Positions 53,319 to 63,209 of a DNA stretch of 64,000 nucleotides are shown here, in pieces. The notes under the pieces were generated by a model, which was not told where the DNA came from, did no database searches, and saw only the letters and a program-made list of their open reading frames with translations. The first letter of the stretch is position 1. The number at the start of each line of letters is the position of its first letter. Position numbers and translations under genes: made by a program. Origin of the DNA: Massilia kyonggiensis (GTDB taxonomy: Bacteria; Pseudomonadota; Gammaproteobacteria; Burkholderiales; Burkholderiaceae_D); assembly GCF_024756235.1 (NCBI RefSeq), contig NZ_JANUGY010000003.1, positions 372,001-436,000 on the forward strand, given 5' to 3'.

Positions 53319-54359
53319 ATGCAACATTTCAGGTTGTCGTTCGTCGTCACCGCCGTCCTGCTGGCACTGGCCGGCTGGTGGGGCTTTTCCCACGGTGGCA
53401 CCGCCGGCCTCCTGCAAGCGCTGTGGATCGCTGCCGTGCTGGGCGTGCTCGAGATCTCGCTGTCGTTCGACAACGCCGTCGTCAACGCGTCCGTGCTGCG
53501 CAACTGGAACGCGTTCTGGCAAAAGCTGTTCCTCACGGTCGGCATCATCGTCGCCGTGTTCGGCATGCGCCTGCTGTTTCCCCTCCTTATCGTGTCGGTG
53601 GCGACGGGCCTGGGCCTGATCGATGTCTGGCACATGGCCGTCAACAACCCGGACGAGTACGCGCGCAACCTCACGTCGCGCCATGCCGAAGTGGCCGCGT
53701 TCGGCGGTGCGTTCCTGTTGCTGGTCTTCCTCAACTTCCTGTTCGACGAGGAAAAGGAACTCCACTGGCTGGGCTGGATCGAAGAAAAGGTCGGCAAGTA
53801 CGGCTCGGAAGGCCTCGCCATCCTGCTTACCCTGCTCGCCGTATTCGGCTGCATGAGCCTCGTGCCGCAGGACCGCAAGCTGTCCACGCTCATCGCGGGC
53901 GTCGTCGGCGTGCTGATCTACGTAGGCGTCGACTGGTTCAGCGGGCTGCTAGAGGAAGAAGAATCGGATCCGGCGGTCGGCAAGCTGATCTCGCAGGGCA
54001 GCATCGGCGGCTTTTTATACCTGGAAGTGCTGGACGCGTCGTTCAGCTTCGACGGCGTGATCGGCGCGTTCGCGATCACGAACGACGTCGTCGTCATCAT
54101 GCTGGGCCTGGCCATCGGCGCCATGTTCGTGCGGTCGCTGACCGTGTTTCTCGTGCACAAGGGCACGCTGGAAGAATTCGTCTTCCTCGAACACGGCGCG
54201 CACTACGCGATCGGCATCCTGGCCCTGATCATGTTCGCCAGCGTCGAGTACGAGATTCCCGAATGGTTCACCGGCCTGTCCGGCGTGGCCTTCATCCTGG
54301 TATCGCTGTGGTCGTCGATCCGCTACAAGAAGCGCGAGCAGCTCGAGTCGGCAACGTAA
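53319..54359 (+). CDS. DUF475 (TerC-superfamily) integral membrane protein
   Basis: A 346-residue membrane protein with about nine hydrophobic segments. The acidic membrane motifs [17 protein letters not shown] and [20 protein letters not shown], with paired Asp/Glu, mark the TerC/YceF-type metal-transport superfamily. It is followed after 28 bases by a TerD-like gene. Such pairs belong to the Ter-type stress and metal (calcium) response gene sets. An upstream GGAG site supports the start. Confidence 0.9.
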   Translation: MQHFRLSFVVTAVLLALAGWWGFSHGGTAGLLQALWIAAVLGVLEISLSFDNAVVNASVLRNWNAFWQKLFLTVGIIVAVFGMRLLFPLLIVSVATGLGLIDVWHMAVNNPDEYARNLTSRHAEVAAFGGAFLLLVFLNFLFDEEKELHWLGWIEEKVGKYGSEGLAILLTLLAVFGCMSLVPQDRKLSTLIAGVVGVLIYVGVDWFSGLLEEEESDPAVGKLISQGSIGGFLYLEVLDASFSFDGVIGAFAITNDVVVIMLGLAIGAMFVRSLTVFLVHKGTLEEFVFLEHGAHYAIGILALIMFASVEYEIPEWFTGLSGVAFILVSLWSSIRYKKREQLESAT

Positions 54360-54387
54360 CTCTAGACATCAACAGAAAGGAAGCAAG

Positions 54388-54963
54388 ATGGCGATCAGTT
54401 TGCAGAAAGGCGGCAACGTCAACCTGTCCAAGGAAGATCCGAACCTGAAAAAGGTCATCATCGGCCTCGGCTGGGACCCGCGCGCCACTGACGGCGCCAC
54501 CTTCGACCTCGACGGCAGCGCCTTCCTGCTGCGCGGCGACGGCAAGGTGCGCGGCGATGCCGACTTCATCTTCTACAACAACCTGCAGTCCAGCGACGGT
54601 TCCGTCAAGCACACCGGCGACAACCGCACGGGCCAGGGCGAAGGCGACGACGAACGCGTCCTCGTCGACCTGACGCGTGTGCCGCCGGACGTCGAGAAGA
54701 TCGCGTTCGCCGTCACCATCCACGAAGCCGACCAGCGCCGCCAGAACTTCGGCATGGTCGCGCGCGCCTTCATCCGCTGCCTGAATGCCGAAGGCGAGCG
54801 CGAGATCGCCCGCTACGACCTGTCGGAAGACAGCTCGACGGAGACGGCGATGATCTTCGGCGAACTGTACCGCTACGGCAGCGAGTGGAAATTCCGCGCC
54901 GTGGGCCAGGGCTACAACGGCGGCCTCGGCCCCCTCGCCCGCTCGTTCGGGGTGAACGTCTAA
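54388..54963 (+). CDS. TerD-family protein
   Basis: A 191-residue cytosolic protein. Family motifs are [28 protein letters not shown], the calcium-binding acid [39 protein letters not shown] and the late [20 protein letters not shown]. TerD binds calcium and is linked to tellurite and other stress resistance. It directly follows the DUF475 gene; the wider ter cluster (terA, B, C, E, F, Z) is not in the window. Confidence 0.94.
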   Translation: MAISLQKGGNVNLSKEDPNLKKVIIGLGWDPRATDGATFDLDGSAFLLRGDGKVRGDADFIFYNNLQSSDGSVKHTGDNRTGQGEGDDERVLVDLTRVPPDVEKIAFAVTIHEADQRRQNFGMVARAFIRCLNAEGEREIARYDLSEDSSTETAMIFGELYRYGSEWKFRAVGQGYNGGLGPLARSFGVNV

Positions 54964-55046
54964 GTCTGGTTTAATTGACAATCCGCGCGCCCGTGTCAGA
55001 ATGGGCGCGCCTTGTCACGCCCGTGACCTTAATCCCATATACGACC

Positions 55047-55451
55047 ATGCCCAAGACCCTGCCGCGCCGCGCCATCGCCATCCTCGCCTCCGTCATCGTC
55101 GCCGCCGTGGCGCTGTTCGCCCTGTACACGTGGATCGTGCTGAACTGGTCGTATTCCGAAGGCGAACGGGCCGGCTACCTGCAGAAACTGTCGCGCAAGG
55201 GCTGGCTGTGCAAGACGTGGGAAGGCGAGATCCTGCTGTCCAGCATGCCCGGCGCGATTCCCGAGCGCTTCAATTTCACCGTGCGCGACGAGAACGTCGT
55301 GCGCCAGCTGCAGGCCGCCATGGGCCAGCGCGTACAGCTGACCTATTCGCAGCACATCGGCATCCCGACCTCGTGCTTCGGCGAGACGGAATACTTCGTT
55401 GACAAGGCCGTCGTCGGCGGGTCGAATCCGGTGGCGCCCAGCAATATGTGA
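55047..55451 (+). CDS. Membrane-anchored protein of unknown function
   Basis: A 134-residue protein. It has a short basic N-terminus, one transmembrane segment (about 11-32, IAILASVIVAAVALFALYTWIV), and a globular part with Cys near LSRKGWLCKTWEGEILL and a Cys near TSCFGETEYF. No catalytic motif is seen. The ATG at 55047 is preceded by in-frame start options at 54975; the later one precedes the hydrophobic segment best. It follows TerD by 83 bases in the same direction. Confidence 0.75.
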   Translation: MPKTLPRRAIAILASVIVAAVALFALYTWIVLNWSYSEGERAGYLQKLSRKGWLCKTWEGEILLSSMPGAIPERFNFTVRDENVVRQLQAAMGQRVQLTYSQHIGIPTSCFGETEYFVDKAVVGGSNPVAPSNM

Positions 55452-55476
55452 TGCGCTGTTGCGTACGTTTTGTTAA

Positions 55477-55501
55477 AGAAATGTTATACGCAAACATTTC
55501 T
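55477..55501. promoter_or_regulatory. Perfect 9-bp inverted repeat upstream of the halogenase (candidate operator)
   Basis: AGAAATGTT (55477-55485) and AACATTTCT (55493-55501) are perfect inverted copies around a 7-base spacer. The repeat lies directly before a -35 box, the usual place of an activator or repressor site. The two arms are low in GC for this chromosome, which makes chance less likely. Confidence 0.6.
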
Positions 55502-55502
55502 G

Positions 55503-55531
55503 TTGCCGACGGCAAGGCCCTGCCCTACACT
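55503..55531 (+). promoter_or_regulatory. Likely sigma-70 promoter of the halogenase gene
   Basis: TTGCCG (55503-55508), a 17-base spacer and TACACT (55526-55531). The gene starts at 55563, after AACAGGAGACATC, which holds an AGGAG ribosome site. Confidence 0.6.
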
Positions 55532-55562
55532 CTCCTGAGCGAGCAATACAACAGGAGACATC

Positions 55563-57086
55563 ATGCAACAAAACCCCATCCGCAAAATCGTCATCGTGGG
55601 GGGCGGCACCGCCGGCTGGATGACCGCGGCACCCCTGGCCCTGCGTCTCGGCCAGCGCTGCGAGATCGTACTGGTGGAATCGCCGGACATCGGCACGATC
55701 GGGGTGGGCGAAGCGACGCTGCCGACGATCCGCTTCTATAACGCCGCCCTGCAGCTGGACCACGCGGACTTCATCAGGAAGACCCAGGCCAGCTTCAAGC
55801 TCGGCATCGAATTCAAGGACTGGGGTCACGTCGGCAACCGCTTCTTCCACGGCTTCGGCGACTTCGGCCCGCCGATCAACGGCATCCAGGCACACCATTA
55901 CTGGCTGCGCCTCGCGCGCACCTTCGACCACATGCCGGCCATGGAAAACTGGTCGATGGCATCGGTCATGGCGCGCGAGAACAAGTTCACGATGCCGAAC
56001 GACTCGCAGCCGGGCGCCACGGACGCCTTTTCGTTCGGCTACCATTTCGACGCCGGCCTGTACGCCGCCTTCCTGCGCGATTACGCGATGGCGCGCGGCG
56101 CGAAGCGCGTCGAAGGCACGATCACCACGGTCGACCAGCACCCGGAGACGGGCTTCGTCACCGCCGTGCGCCTGGCCGACGGCCGCACGCTCGACGGCGA
56201 CCTGTTCATCGACTGCTCGGGCTTCCGCGGCCTGCTGATCGAAGGCGCGCTGAAGGCCGGGTACGACGACTGGAGCGAACACCTGCCCTGCAACAGCGCC
56301 CTCGCCGTCCCGTGCGCGCGCGTCGAACCGCTCACGCCCTATACCCGGTCGACGGCCAAGGGCGCGGGCTGGCTGTGGCGCATCCCGCTGCAGCACCGCA
56401 CCGGCAACGGCCACGTGTACAGCAACGCGTTCACGACCGACGAAAAAGCGCGCCAGGACCTGCTCGACGGCCTCGACGGCGCCGCGCTGGACGAGCCGCG
56501 CCAGCTGCGCTTCGTCACCGGCAAGCGCAAGAAATCGTGGGTCAAGAACGTCGTGGCGATCGGGCTGTCGGCCGGCTTCGTCGAACCGCTGGAATCGACC
56601 AGCATCAGCCTGATCGAAACGGCCGTCGGCACCCTGATCGAGCAGTTCCCGGACCGCGATTTCCGTCCCGAACTGGCGGATGAATTCAACCGGATCATCG
56701 GCAGCCGCTACGAGTCGATCCGCGACTTCATCGTCATGCACTACAAGCTGACGAAACGCGACGACACGGAGTTCTGGCGCTATTGCGCGAACATGGCGAT
56801 CCCGGATTCACTCGCGCACCAGATCGAGCTGTTCCGCGAGACGGGCCGCGTCGCGATCCTCGACCGCGACAGTTTCCTGCTGCCCTCGTTCGTCTCGATG
56901 CTGGTCGGGTTGGGCGTGGAACCGAAGCGCTACGACCCGTTCGCCGACGACGTCGACATGCGCCAGCTGCATGGCCACTTCGCCGGCCTGCGCGACCTGA
57001 TCGCGCAGACGGTGGCGAAAATGCCGGGGCACGGCGCGTACCTGGAGAAAAACGCGAAGGCGCCGCCGGTGGGGAAGGCGGCGTAA
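55563..57086 (+). CDS. Flavin-dependent tryptophan halogenase family protein
   Basis: A 507-residue FADH2-dependent halogenase. The FAD motif is GGGTAGWM (residues 14-21), GVGEAT is near 48, and the active-site Lys79 (in SFKLGIEF) falls at the position of PrnA's catalytic lysine. The family signature W270-L-W272-R-I-P is present, then VAIGLSAGFVEPLESTSI. It makes a halogenated aromatic, probably a tryptophan or indole derivative. No flavin reductase, amino-acid transporter or TonB receptor is adjacent, so the partner is unknown. A palindromic site precedes its promoter. Confidence 0.93.
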   Translation: MQQNPIRKIVIVGGGTAGWMTAAPLALRLGQRCEIVLVESPDIGTIGVGEATLPTIRFYNAALQLDHADFIRKTQASFKLGIEFKDWGHVGNRFFHGFGDFGPPINGIQAHHYWLRLARTFDHMPAMENWSMASVMARENKFTMPNDSQPGATDAFSFGYHFDAGLYAAFLRDYAMARGAKRVEGTITTVDQHPETGFVTAVRLADGRTLDGDLFIDCSGFRGLLIEGALKAGYDDWSEHLPCNSALAVPCARVEPLTPYTRSTAKGAGWLWRIPLQHRTGNGHVYSNAFTTDEKARQDLLDGLDGAALDEPRQLRFVTGKRKKSWVKNVVAIGLSAGFVEPLESTSISLIETAVGTLIEQFPDRDFRPELADEFNRIIGSRYESIRDFIVMHYKLTKRDDTEFWRYCANMAIPDSLAHQIELFRETGRVAILDRDSFLLPSFVSMLVGLGVEPKRYDPFADDVDMRQLHGHFAGLRDLIAQTVAKMPGHGAYLEKNAKAPPVGKAA

Positions 57087-57109
57087 CCGCCCCGCCGCTT
57101 ATTTGCGAT

Positions 57110-59605
57110 TTACTCGTGATCGCGGTCGGCGCGCTGTTTGGCCACCGCGTCCGCGAGGCGCAGCGCCGCCTGCACTTTGGAGGGCTGCTGCGAGAGGCGG
57201 CCCAGCACCTCGCGCGCGAGGTCTTCCGATTCGGCGCGCTGCTTCGCTTCGGCCTGGCGCGCCTCGATCTGTTCGCGTAGCGCGGCCAGTTCCGCCACCT
57301 GCTCTTCCTGGCGCACGGATTCCAGTTCCACGAGACGCTTCTTCGCCTCCGCCATTTCCTGCGTGGCGAGCGCCGTCTTGCGCTGCATCTCGGCCGCCAG
57401 CTGGGCGTTCGCGAGCAGCGCGCGCTGGGCGTCGCGCTTGTCGACCGCGGCCTGGGCCGCCGCCTGCTCGGCCGCCTCGCGCATCTTCGCCAGCTGCGCG
57501 CGCTCCGCTTCGGCGGCCGCACGGGCTTCCGCCGCCGCCACCGCGGCCCGCTCGGACGCCATGCGGGCCGCCGCCGCTTCATTGGCGCGCACGTCGGCGG
57601 CCGTCTGCTGCTGTTGCGACGACAGTTTCTGTTCCAGCAGCAGCAAGGCGTCGTGGGCGGCATCGGCGGCCGCGCGTTCGGCCGCCAGCAATTCCTCCGT
57701 CAACGCCTGCTGGCGCCGTTCGTGGGCCGCGCGGTCGGCCTGCGCCTGCGCCAGTTCGGCCGCGCGGGCGGCCTGTTCGCGCTGGGCGTCGGCGATCGCC
57801 TGCTCGTGCTCGGCCTGGCGTGCCGCGTGTTCCGTGATCGCGCGCTGCGCATCGATCGCAGCCTGGCGCTCGGCGGCGGCGCGCTGCTCGCTCTCGGCCT
57901 GCGCGGCCAGCAGCGCCGCGTGTTCCTGTTCCGCGGCCACGCGGCGCGCGTCGAATCCGGCCTGCTGCGCGGCCAGCGCGTCGCGCTGGGCCTGCAGCCG
58001 GGCGGCGTGCTCCTGTTCGGCCGCGGCGATCTCACGCTGCTGGGCTTCGAGCCGCTCCGCCAATTGAATCGTTTGCGCCTGTTCCGCGGCGGCGCGCGCT
58101 TCGGCCGCGGCGGTGAGCGCGCGTTCCGCCTCGATGCGTGCCTGCTGGCGCACCAGCGCCTCCTGCTCCGCCTGCACGCGCGCCTGCTCGGCCTCTGCCA
58201 ATGCCTGCGCCTGCGCGGCGCGTTCCTCCGCCAGCCGCGCCGCTTCGCGCTCGTGCTCGACCCGCTGCGCCTCCGCGGCCAGTTCCGCCTCGAGCGCCGC
58301 ATTCTGCGCGGCGCGCGCGGCGGCTGCCGCTTCACTCAACGCGGCGCGCTCCTCGGCCAGCTGGCGCTCGCGCTGCTGCGTGTCCAGGTCGCGCTGTGCC
58401 GCTTCCTGCGCGACGCGGTCCGCTTCCATCCGCAGGCGCGCCTGTTCGGTGGCTGCGCGCTCGGCGTCCAGGCGGGCCTGGCTCTGCTGGGACTCTTCCT
58501 CTTCCGCCGCGGCGCGGGCCAGGGCCACGTCGCGCAGCTTGCGGTCCGCCTCGATGCGGGCTTCCGTCGCGGCCAGGATGCGGGATTCCGCTTCGCGGCG
58601 GGCCGCGGCGGCGTCGGCGGCCATCTGCTCCAGGCGTTCGCGGTGGATGGCCGCGTCGCGCAATTCCTTTTCCGTCTGCAGGCGCATGCGCAGCGATTGC
58701 GCGGCCGTGCGTTCCGATTCCACCTGGGCCAGCGCGATGGCTTCCCGTTCCTGTTCGATGTGCGCGAGGGCGCGGGCTTCCTCGAGCGCGCGCGCCTCCG
58801 CGGATGCGCGGGCGAAGGCGGAAGCCAATGCCACCTGGTCCGCCCGTTCGCGCTGCTGCGCCAGTTCCAGCGCTTCGGCTTCGGCTTGCGCCAGCTTTTC
58901 CGCCGTCTGGCGCGCGGCCCGCTCGGCCCGTTCGCGTTCGCGCGCGAGGATCGCCACGCGGGCGTCGGCGCTGGCGCTGTGATGCACTTCCTCGCGCGCC
59001 GCGTGCACGGCCGCCACCCGTTCGGCGGCCTGCAGGCGCGCCTGCTCGGCCTGGATGGCGAGATCGTCGGCGTCGCGCTGGGCGCGGGCGGCGATCTCGG
59101 CGTCGATGCGCGCCTGTTCCGCCGCGCGCTTGCGGGCGTCCTCCTCGGCGCGGGAACGGGCTTCGGCGGCCAGGCGGATCTGGGTGTCGGATTCCACGCG
59201 GGCGCGCAACTCCGCCGTCTCCTGGCGGATCGCTTCCAGGCGCTCGGCGGCGGCCTTGGCGGCGGCGCGCAGGGTCTCGATGCGGTCGCGGTTCGCCTCG
59301 ATCGCCTCTTCCGACGCCTGCGCGTTCGCGAGGGCCGCGGCGGCCGCTTCGGCGTCGATCGCGGCGCGTTCCTCGGCCAGGCTGCGCGCACGGGCTTCCG
59401 CGTGGGCACGGTTCTCCGCCGCCACCGCCGCCTTCGCCTCCGCCTCCACGCGCGCGATGCCTTCCTTGATCGCACGCTGTTCCAGATGCTCGCGCTGCGG
59501 CTCGACCTGCGGCGCCGCGTGGTCCTGCGCGGCGGGCATCAGGTCGATCGTGAAGTCGGCGTCGTCTTTGTGTGCGGATGGATCGGTGCGGTCGGCGTCG
59601 GTCAT
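57110..59605 (-). CDS. Long cytosolic coiled-coil protein of unknown function
   Basis: An 831-residue protein with no signal peptide or membrane segment. After a short acidic N-terminus with Pro (about 1-36), roughly residues 37-807 contain no Pro and only two or three Gly, and I see no Cys, Trp or Tyr. The composition is Ala, Glu, Arg, Gln and Leu, with the heptad-like repeats of a continuous helix, which at 0.15 nm per residue could span over 110 nm. A small C-terminal part ([21 protein letters not shown]) ends it. Role unknown; a filament, spacer or scaffold is inferred. It lies downstream of srkA in the same direction, with its own promoter. Confidence 0.85.
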   Translation of the reverse strand: MTDADRTDPSAHKDDADFTIDLMPAAQDHAAPQVEPQREHLEQRAIKEGIARVEAEAKAAVAAENRAHAEARARSLAEERAAIDAEAAAAALANAQASEEAIEANRDRIETLRAAAKAAAERLEAIRQETAELRARVESDTQIRLAAEARSRAEEDARKRAAEQARIDAEIAARAQRDADDLAIQAEQARLQAAERVAAVHAAREEVHHSASADARVAILARERERAERAARQTAEKLAQAEAEALELAQQRERADQVALASAFARASAEARALEEARALAHIEQEREAIALAQVESERTAAQSLRMRLQTEKELRDAAIHRERLEQMAADAAAARREAESRILAATEARIEADRKLRDVALARAAAEEEESQQSQARLDAERAATEQARLRMEADRVAQEAAQRDLDTQQRERQLAEERAALSEAAAAARAAQNAALEAELAAEAQRVEHEREAARLAEERAAQAQALAEAEQARVQAEQEALVRQQARIEAERALTAAAEARAAAEQAQTIQLAERLEAQQREIAAAEQEHAARLQAQRDALAAQQAGFDARRVAAEQEHAALLAAQAESEQRAAAERQAAIDAQRAITEHAARQAEHEQAIADAQREQAARAAELAQAQADRAAHERRQQALTEELLAAERAAADAAHDALLLLEQKLSSQQQQTAADVRANEAAAARMASERAAVAAAEARAAAEAERAQLAKMREAAEQAAAQAAVDKRDAQRALLANAQLAAEMQRKTALATQEMAEAKKRLVELESVRQEEQVAELAALREQIEARQAEAKQRAESEDLAREVLGRLSQQPSKVQAALRLADAVAKQRADRDHE

Positions 59606-59652
59606 GGGGGGCTCGTCAGGTGGCTTTGCGGCCCGGGGCGGGTCCGCACTTA

Positions 59653-59682
59653 ATTATGCGACATGGTTCTGTTTCGTGTCAC
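59653..59682 (-). promoter_or_regulatory. Sigma-70 promoter of the coiled-coil gene
   Basis: On the minus strand GTGACA (59682-59677), an 18-base spacer and CATAAT (59658-59653), each 5 of 6 consensus bases. The start codon at 59605 lies about 40 bases downstream of the expected transcription start; the ribosome site is weak. Confidence 0.65.
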
Positions 59683-59718
59683 GCCGAGCTGAATCGTAAA
59701 CCCCTGTCAATTCCAGCG

Positions 59719-60699
59719 TTAGACCGGGAACAACGGTGGCTCGTCCATCAGCGCCACCTGCTCGCGCAATTCCAGGATGCGGTCCTGCCAGTAACGCTGG
59801 GTATTAAACCAGGGAAATGCCGCTGGGAACGCCGGATCGTCCCAGCGCATCGCCAGCCACGCCGAATAATGAATCAGCCGCAGCGTGCGCAGCGCCTCGA
59901 CGAGGTACAACTGGCGCGGATCGAATTCGCAAAAGTCCTCGTAGCCGGCCAGCACGTCGGACAACTGGCTCACCATCTCGTGGCGCTCGCCCGACAGCAG
60001 CATCCAGAGGTCTTGCACGGCCGGTCCCATGCGGCTGTCGTCGAAGTCGACGAAGTGTGGCCCGTCGCCCGTCCACAGCACATTGCCCGCGTGGCAGTCG
60101 CCATGCAGGCGCAGCAGGGACAATTCCCCGGCGCGGTCGTAGCACCGGGCGACGCCATCCAGGGCCTGGTCGAGCACGCTCGTGTACGCCGTCAGCAATT
60201 CCGGCGGGATGAACCCGTGCCCGATCAGCCAGGCGCGCGGCTCCCTGCCGAAGGTGTCGAGGTCGAGCCGGGGCCGCTGCGCGAACGGTTTTATCGACCC
60301 CACGGCGTGGATGCGGCCGATGAAGCGGCCGATCCACTCCAGCGTGGACGGGTCGGACAGCTCCGGTGCGCGGCCACCCCGGCTGGGGAACACGGCGAAG
60401 CGGAAGCCGCCGTGCTCGTGCAGCGTGCGGCCCTCGAGGACGCGGGCGGGCACGACGGGCACTTCCTGGTCGGCCAGCTCCTGCACGAACGCGTGCTCTT
60501 CGAGGATGGCGGCGTCGCTCCAGCGTCCGGGCCGATAAAACTTCACGACGACGGGCTGGCCTTCTTCGCGGCCTACGCGGTACACGCGGTTTTCGTAACT
60601 GTTCAGCGCGAGCAGGCGGCCGTCGCCGCGCAGGCCGACGCTGTCGACGGCATCCAGCACCATCGCCGGATCGAGTCGAGAGAAAGGATGGCTATTCAT
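59719..60699 (-). CDS. srkA: Stress response serine/threonine protein kinase SrkA (YihE/RdoA)
   Basis: A 326-residue choline-kinase-fold protein kinase. The ATP site reads NRVYRVG, then [12 protein letters not shown] (catalytic Lys). The catalytic loop is [14 protein letters not shown] with Asp in HGD, and the metal site [17 protein letters not shown]. SrkA counters programmed death under envelope or oxidative stress in E. coli. The ATG at 60699 follows GGGAGA. It is upstream of the coiled-coil gene, so that protein is a candidate partner, unproven. Confidence 0.93.
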   Translation of the reverse strand: MNSHPFSRLDPAMVLDAVDSVGLRGDGRLLALNSYENRVYRVGREEGQPVVVKFYRPGRWSDAAILEEHAFVQELADQEVPVVPARVLEGRTLHEHGGFRFAVFPSRGGRAPELSDPSTLEWIGRFIGRIHAVGSIKPFAQRPRLDLDTFGREPRAWLIGHGFIPPELLTAYTSVLDQALDGVARCYDRAGELSLLRLHGDCHAGNVLWTGDGPHFVDFDDSRMGPAVQDLWMLLSGERHEMVSQLSDVLAGYEDFCEFDPRQLYLVEALRTLRLIHYSAWLAMRWDDPAFPAAFPWFNTQRYWQDRILELREQVALMDEPPLFPV

Positions 60700-60777
60700 T
60701 CTCCCATTGTAAGGTTTTCGCCGCCCGGGGGGCGGAAGCGTTACACTGGCACCTTCAATGCAAGGAAACAGAAACAA

Positions 60778-61464
60778 ATGCAACTCGACCAGCCCCTCTC
60801 CGAAAAAGAATTCGACGACCTCGACAACTTCCTCCTGTCCGATCGCTGCTCCGACGACGCGATGACGATGGACACGCTGCACGGCTACCTGACCGCCATC
60901 GCGATCGGTCCGGAAACCATCATGCCGGCCGAATGGCTGCCGCGCGTGTGGGGCGAAGAAGGCGCTGTGCCCAAGTGGAAGAACCCGAAGGAAGAAGAAC
61001 GCATCGTCAACCTGATCATGCGCTTCATGAACGAGGTGCTCGTCACCTTCGAGGTCGCGCCGAAGGAATTCGAGCCGCTGTACGTCGAGCACGACATCGG
61101 CGGCGAGACGCTGATCGATGCCGAGGCCTGGTGCTGGGGTTTCTGGGAAGGCATGGAATTGCGCCCCGGCTCGTGGGAAGAGATCTGGGACTCGGAAGCC
61201 GGCCCGCTGATGCGCCCGATCTACCTGCTGGGCGCCGACGAGATCGACGAAAGCGAGCTGGCGGAAGTCGAGGACCCCAAGAAGGCGCACAAGCTGGCGC
61301 TGGAAATCGAAGCCAACCTGCCGGGCATCCACCGCTTCTGGCTGCCGCGCCGCAAGGCCGCCGTCGAGACGGTGCGCCGCGAAGAACCCAAGGTCGGCCG
61401 CAACGACGACTGCCCGTGCGGCAGCGGCAAGAAATACAAAAAATGCTGCGGAGCCAATGACTAA
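60778..61464 (+). CDS. UPF0149 (YecA-like) protein with C-terminal SEC-C zinc domain
   Basis: A 228-residue cytosolic protein. The N-terminal UPF0149/YecA domain ([39 protein letters not shown]) is joined to a SEC-C zinc motif [18 protein letters not shown] at the C-terminus. The SEC-C motif also ends SecA, where it binds SecB; YecA-like proteins bind ribosomes or SecA-related partners in other bacteria. Divergent from srkA over 78 bases. Confidence 0.9.
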   Translation: MQLDQPLSEKEFDDLDNFLLSDRCSDDAMTMDTLHGYLTAIAIGPETIMPAEWLPRVWGEEGAVPKWKNPKEEERIVNLIMRFMNEVLVTFEVAPKEFEPLYVEHDIGGETLIDAEAWCWGFWEGMELRPGSWEEIWDSEAGPLMRPIYLLGADEIDESELAEVEDPKKAHKLALEIEANLPGIHRFWLPRRKAAVETVRREEPKVGRNDDCPCGSGKKYKKCCGAND

Positions 61465-61498
61465 AACCGAGCTCTGACCCCGGTTCTAGTCAATTGCT

Positions 61499-62689
61499 TT
61501 AAGCCGCTTCGGCGAGGCGGCTTTCGAACAGCGCGGCCAGCAGGTCCGACTGGCTCACGATGCCGATAAACACCGCCCGCTCGTCCACCACGGGAATGTG
61601 GTGCAGCCCGCCGTTGCTCATCAGCGGCACGAGCGTGGCGATCGGCTCGTTCTTGTCGACGACGGCAACCTTCGTCGACATCAGCTCCCCCACCGTCGCC
61701 GCCCGCTCGGGCCGCACGCCCAGCACGTGCGCGAACAGGCCGCGCAAGCGTTCGCCCACGGTCTGGTAATCGTCCAGGCCCGCGTGGTGCAGGAAATCTC
61801 CCTGCCCGATGATGCCGGCCACGCGGTGCGACGCATCCAGCACAGGCAGCGCGTGCAGGTTGTGGTGGCGCAGCAGGCGCCACGCCTCATCCAGCGGCAT
61901 GGCCGGCGTGGCCGTCACGACGTCCTTCGACATGATCGCGCCGCAGTTCACCGTGCCGAACCGGCGCGCGTAGGCGCGCTGCTCCGTCTGCAGCAGGATG
62001 TCTTCCAGGTCGTCGCGGCTGACGTCCAGCACCTGGCCGTAGCGGGCCAGCACGGCATCGAGGTCCTCGGCCGTGAAGCCCAGGCGCGCCATCGGCGCCG
62101 GGTCGCGCGTCGCGTGCGCCGCCTGCTGGGCCGTGCGCAGCGCCGATTTCTGGTTGTGCGGATAGCGCCGGCCCGTCAGGTTGTTGAAGACGAGCGCCGC
62201 AAGCACGATCAGCGTCGAGTTCAGGCACACGGGCAGGAACGCGAACTTGAAGCCGGCCGCATGGATGGCCGGACCGCCGAGGACGGCCGTCAACGCCACC
62301 GCGCCGCTGGGCGGATGCAGGCAGCGCAGCAGGAACATCACGAAGATAGCGCAGGCGCCGGCCAGCGGGGCCGCCAGGGCCGGGTTGTGGATGACCTTCG
62401 AGCAAATGATGCCGATCAGCGCGGAAACCGTATTTCCCCCGATCACCGACCACGGCTGGGCCAGCGGACTGGCCGGCACGCAGAACAGCAGCACGGCCGA
62501 TGCGCCCATCGGCGCGACCAGGGCCAGCGGCACGATGCCGGAGCCCGCCGTCAGCATGTCGCTGAGGATCGCCGTCACGAACAACCCCACGAGGGCCCCT
62601 GCCACCGCGCGCATGCGTTCCCCGCGCGGCACCGTATTCGGTTGCGGTACGAACGAGCGCAACCATTCCAGACTGTGTTCCAGCATCAT
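61499..62689 (-). CDS. HPP-family membrane protein with tandem CBS domains
   Basis: A 396-residue protein. The N-terminal HPP domain (about 20-170) has several membrane segments and the hallmark LHPPSGAVALTAVLGG. A linker leads to two CBS domains (from about IMSKDVVTATPAMPLDEAW and LMSTKVAVVDKNEPIATLV), which bind adenosine ligands and may gate the membrane part. HPP proteins have been linked to nitrite/organic transport in chloroplasts. The start is one of two adjacent ATGs (62689 or 62686) after AGGA. Divergent from the MarR gene. Confidence 0.9.
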   Translation of the reverse strand: MMLEHSLEWLRSFVPQPNTVPRGERMRAVAGALVGLFVTAILSDMLTAGSGIVPLALVAPMGASAVLLFCVPASPLAQPWSVIGGNTVSALIGIICSKVIHNPALAAPLAGACAIFVMFLLRCLHPPSGAVALTAVLGGPAIHAAGFKFAFLPVCLNSTLIVLAALVFNNLTGRRYPHNQKSALRTAQQAAHATRDPAPMARLGFTAEDLDAVLARYGQVLDVSRDDLEDILLQTEQRAYARRFGTVNCGAIMSKDVVTATPAMPLDEAWRLLRHHNLHALPVLDASHRVAGIIGQGDFLHHAGLDDYQTVGERLRGLFAHVLGVRPERAATVGELMSTKVAVVDKNEPIATLVPLMSNGGLHHIPVVDERAVFIGIVSQSDLLAALFESRLAEAA

Positions 62690-62736
62690 TCCTGTCGATT
62701 GTAAAAAAGCGGCAACGCCGGGGCGTCGCAAAAATG

Positions 62737-62751
62737 TATCACGTTATGATA
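62737..62751. promoter_or_regulatory. Candidate MarR operator (TATCA-N5-TGATA palindrome)
   Basis: TATCA (62737-62741) and TGATA (62747-62751) form a 5-bp inverted repeat with a 5-base spacer in the AT-rich gap between the divergent HPP-CBS and marR-like genes. MarR dimers often bind such short palindromes to repress their own and divergent promoters. Confidence 0.5.
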
Positions 62752-62794
62752 TATTATTTGGTTCCCAAAGCCAACGCCTACGCACTACCCGCCT

Positions 62795-63205
62795 GTGAAA
62801 GACCATTCCTCCCCGCTGTCCAAGACGGATTTCGCCGCATTGTCGGAATTCCGCTACCAGATGCGGCGCTACGAGCGCTTCTCCGAAAACGCCGTGCAGG
62901 CGGCCGGCATCACGCCGCTGCAATACCTGCTCCTGCTGCACATCAAGGGTTTTCCCGGACGCGAATGGGCCACCGTCGGCGAACTGGCCGAACGCCTGCA
63001 GGCCAAGCAGCACGGCGTCGTCGCGCTCGTCACGCGCTGCGAGGCGGGCGAGCTGGTCGCGCGCCGCACGAACGCCGACGACCGGCGCCGGGTGGAAGTG
63101 CACCTGCTGCCCAAGGGCGAAGCGCTGTTGACGCAGCTGGCCGCCGTCCACCGCGCCGAGCTGCGCGCCCTGCAGGGCGTCTTTACCGTTCCCAATCTTG
63201 CATAA
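62795..63205 (+). CDS. MarR-family transcriptional regulator
   Basis: A 136-residue winged-helix repressor. FRYQMRRYERFSENAVQAAGITPLQYLLLLHI leads to the recognition helix VGELAERLQAKQHGVVALVTRCEAGELVARRTNADDRRRVEVHLL, with the typical Asp-Arg-Arg wing. The start is a GTG with no clear ribosome site. It probably controls itself and the neighbouring HPP-CBS and ClC genes; the ligand is unknown. Confidence 0.9.
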   Translation: MKDHSSPLSKTDFAALSEFRYQMRRYERFSENAVQAAGITPLQYLLLLHIKGFPGREWATVGELAERLQAKQHGVVALVTRCEAGELVARRTNADDRRRVEVHLLPKGEALLTQLAAVHRAELRALQGVFTVPNLA

Positions 63206-63209
63206 CAAA

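Noticed and set aside
57614..59653. 679-codon plus-strand frame opposite the coiled-coil gene
   Set aside because: Antisense of a repetitive Ala/Glu/Arg gene; the translation is Arg/Leu/Gly-rich and no start signals fit.
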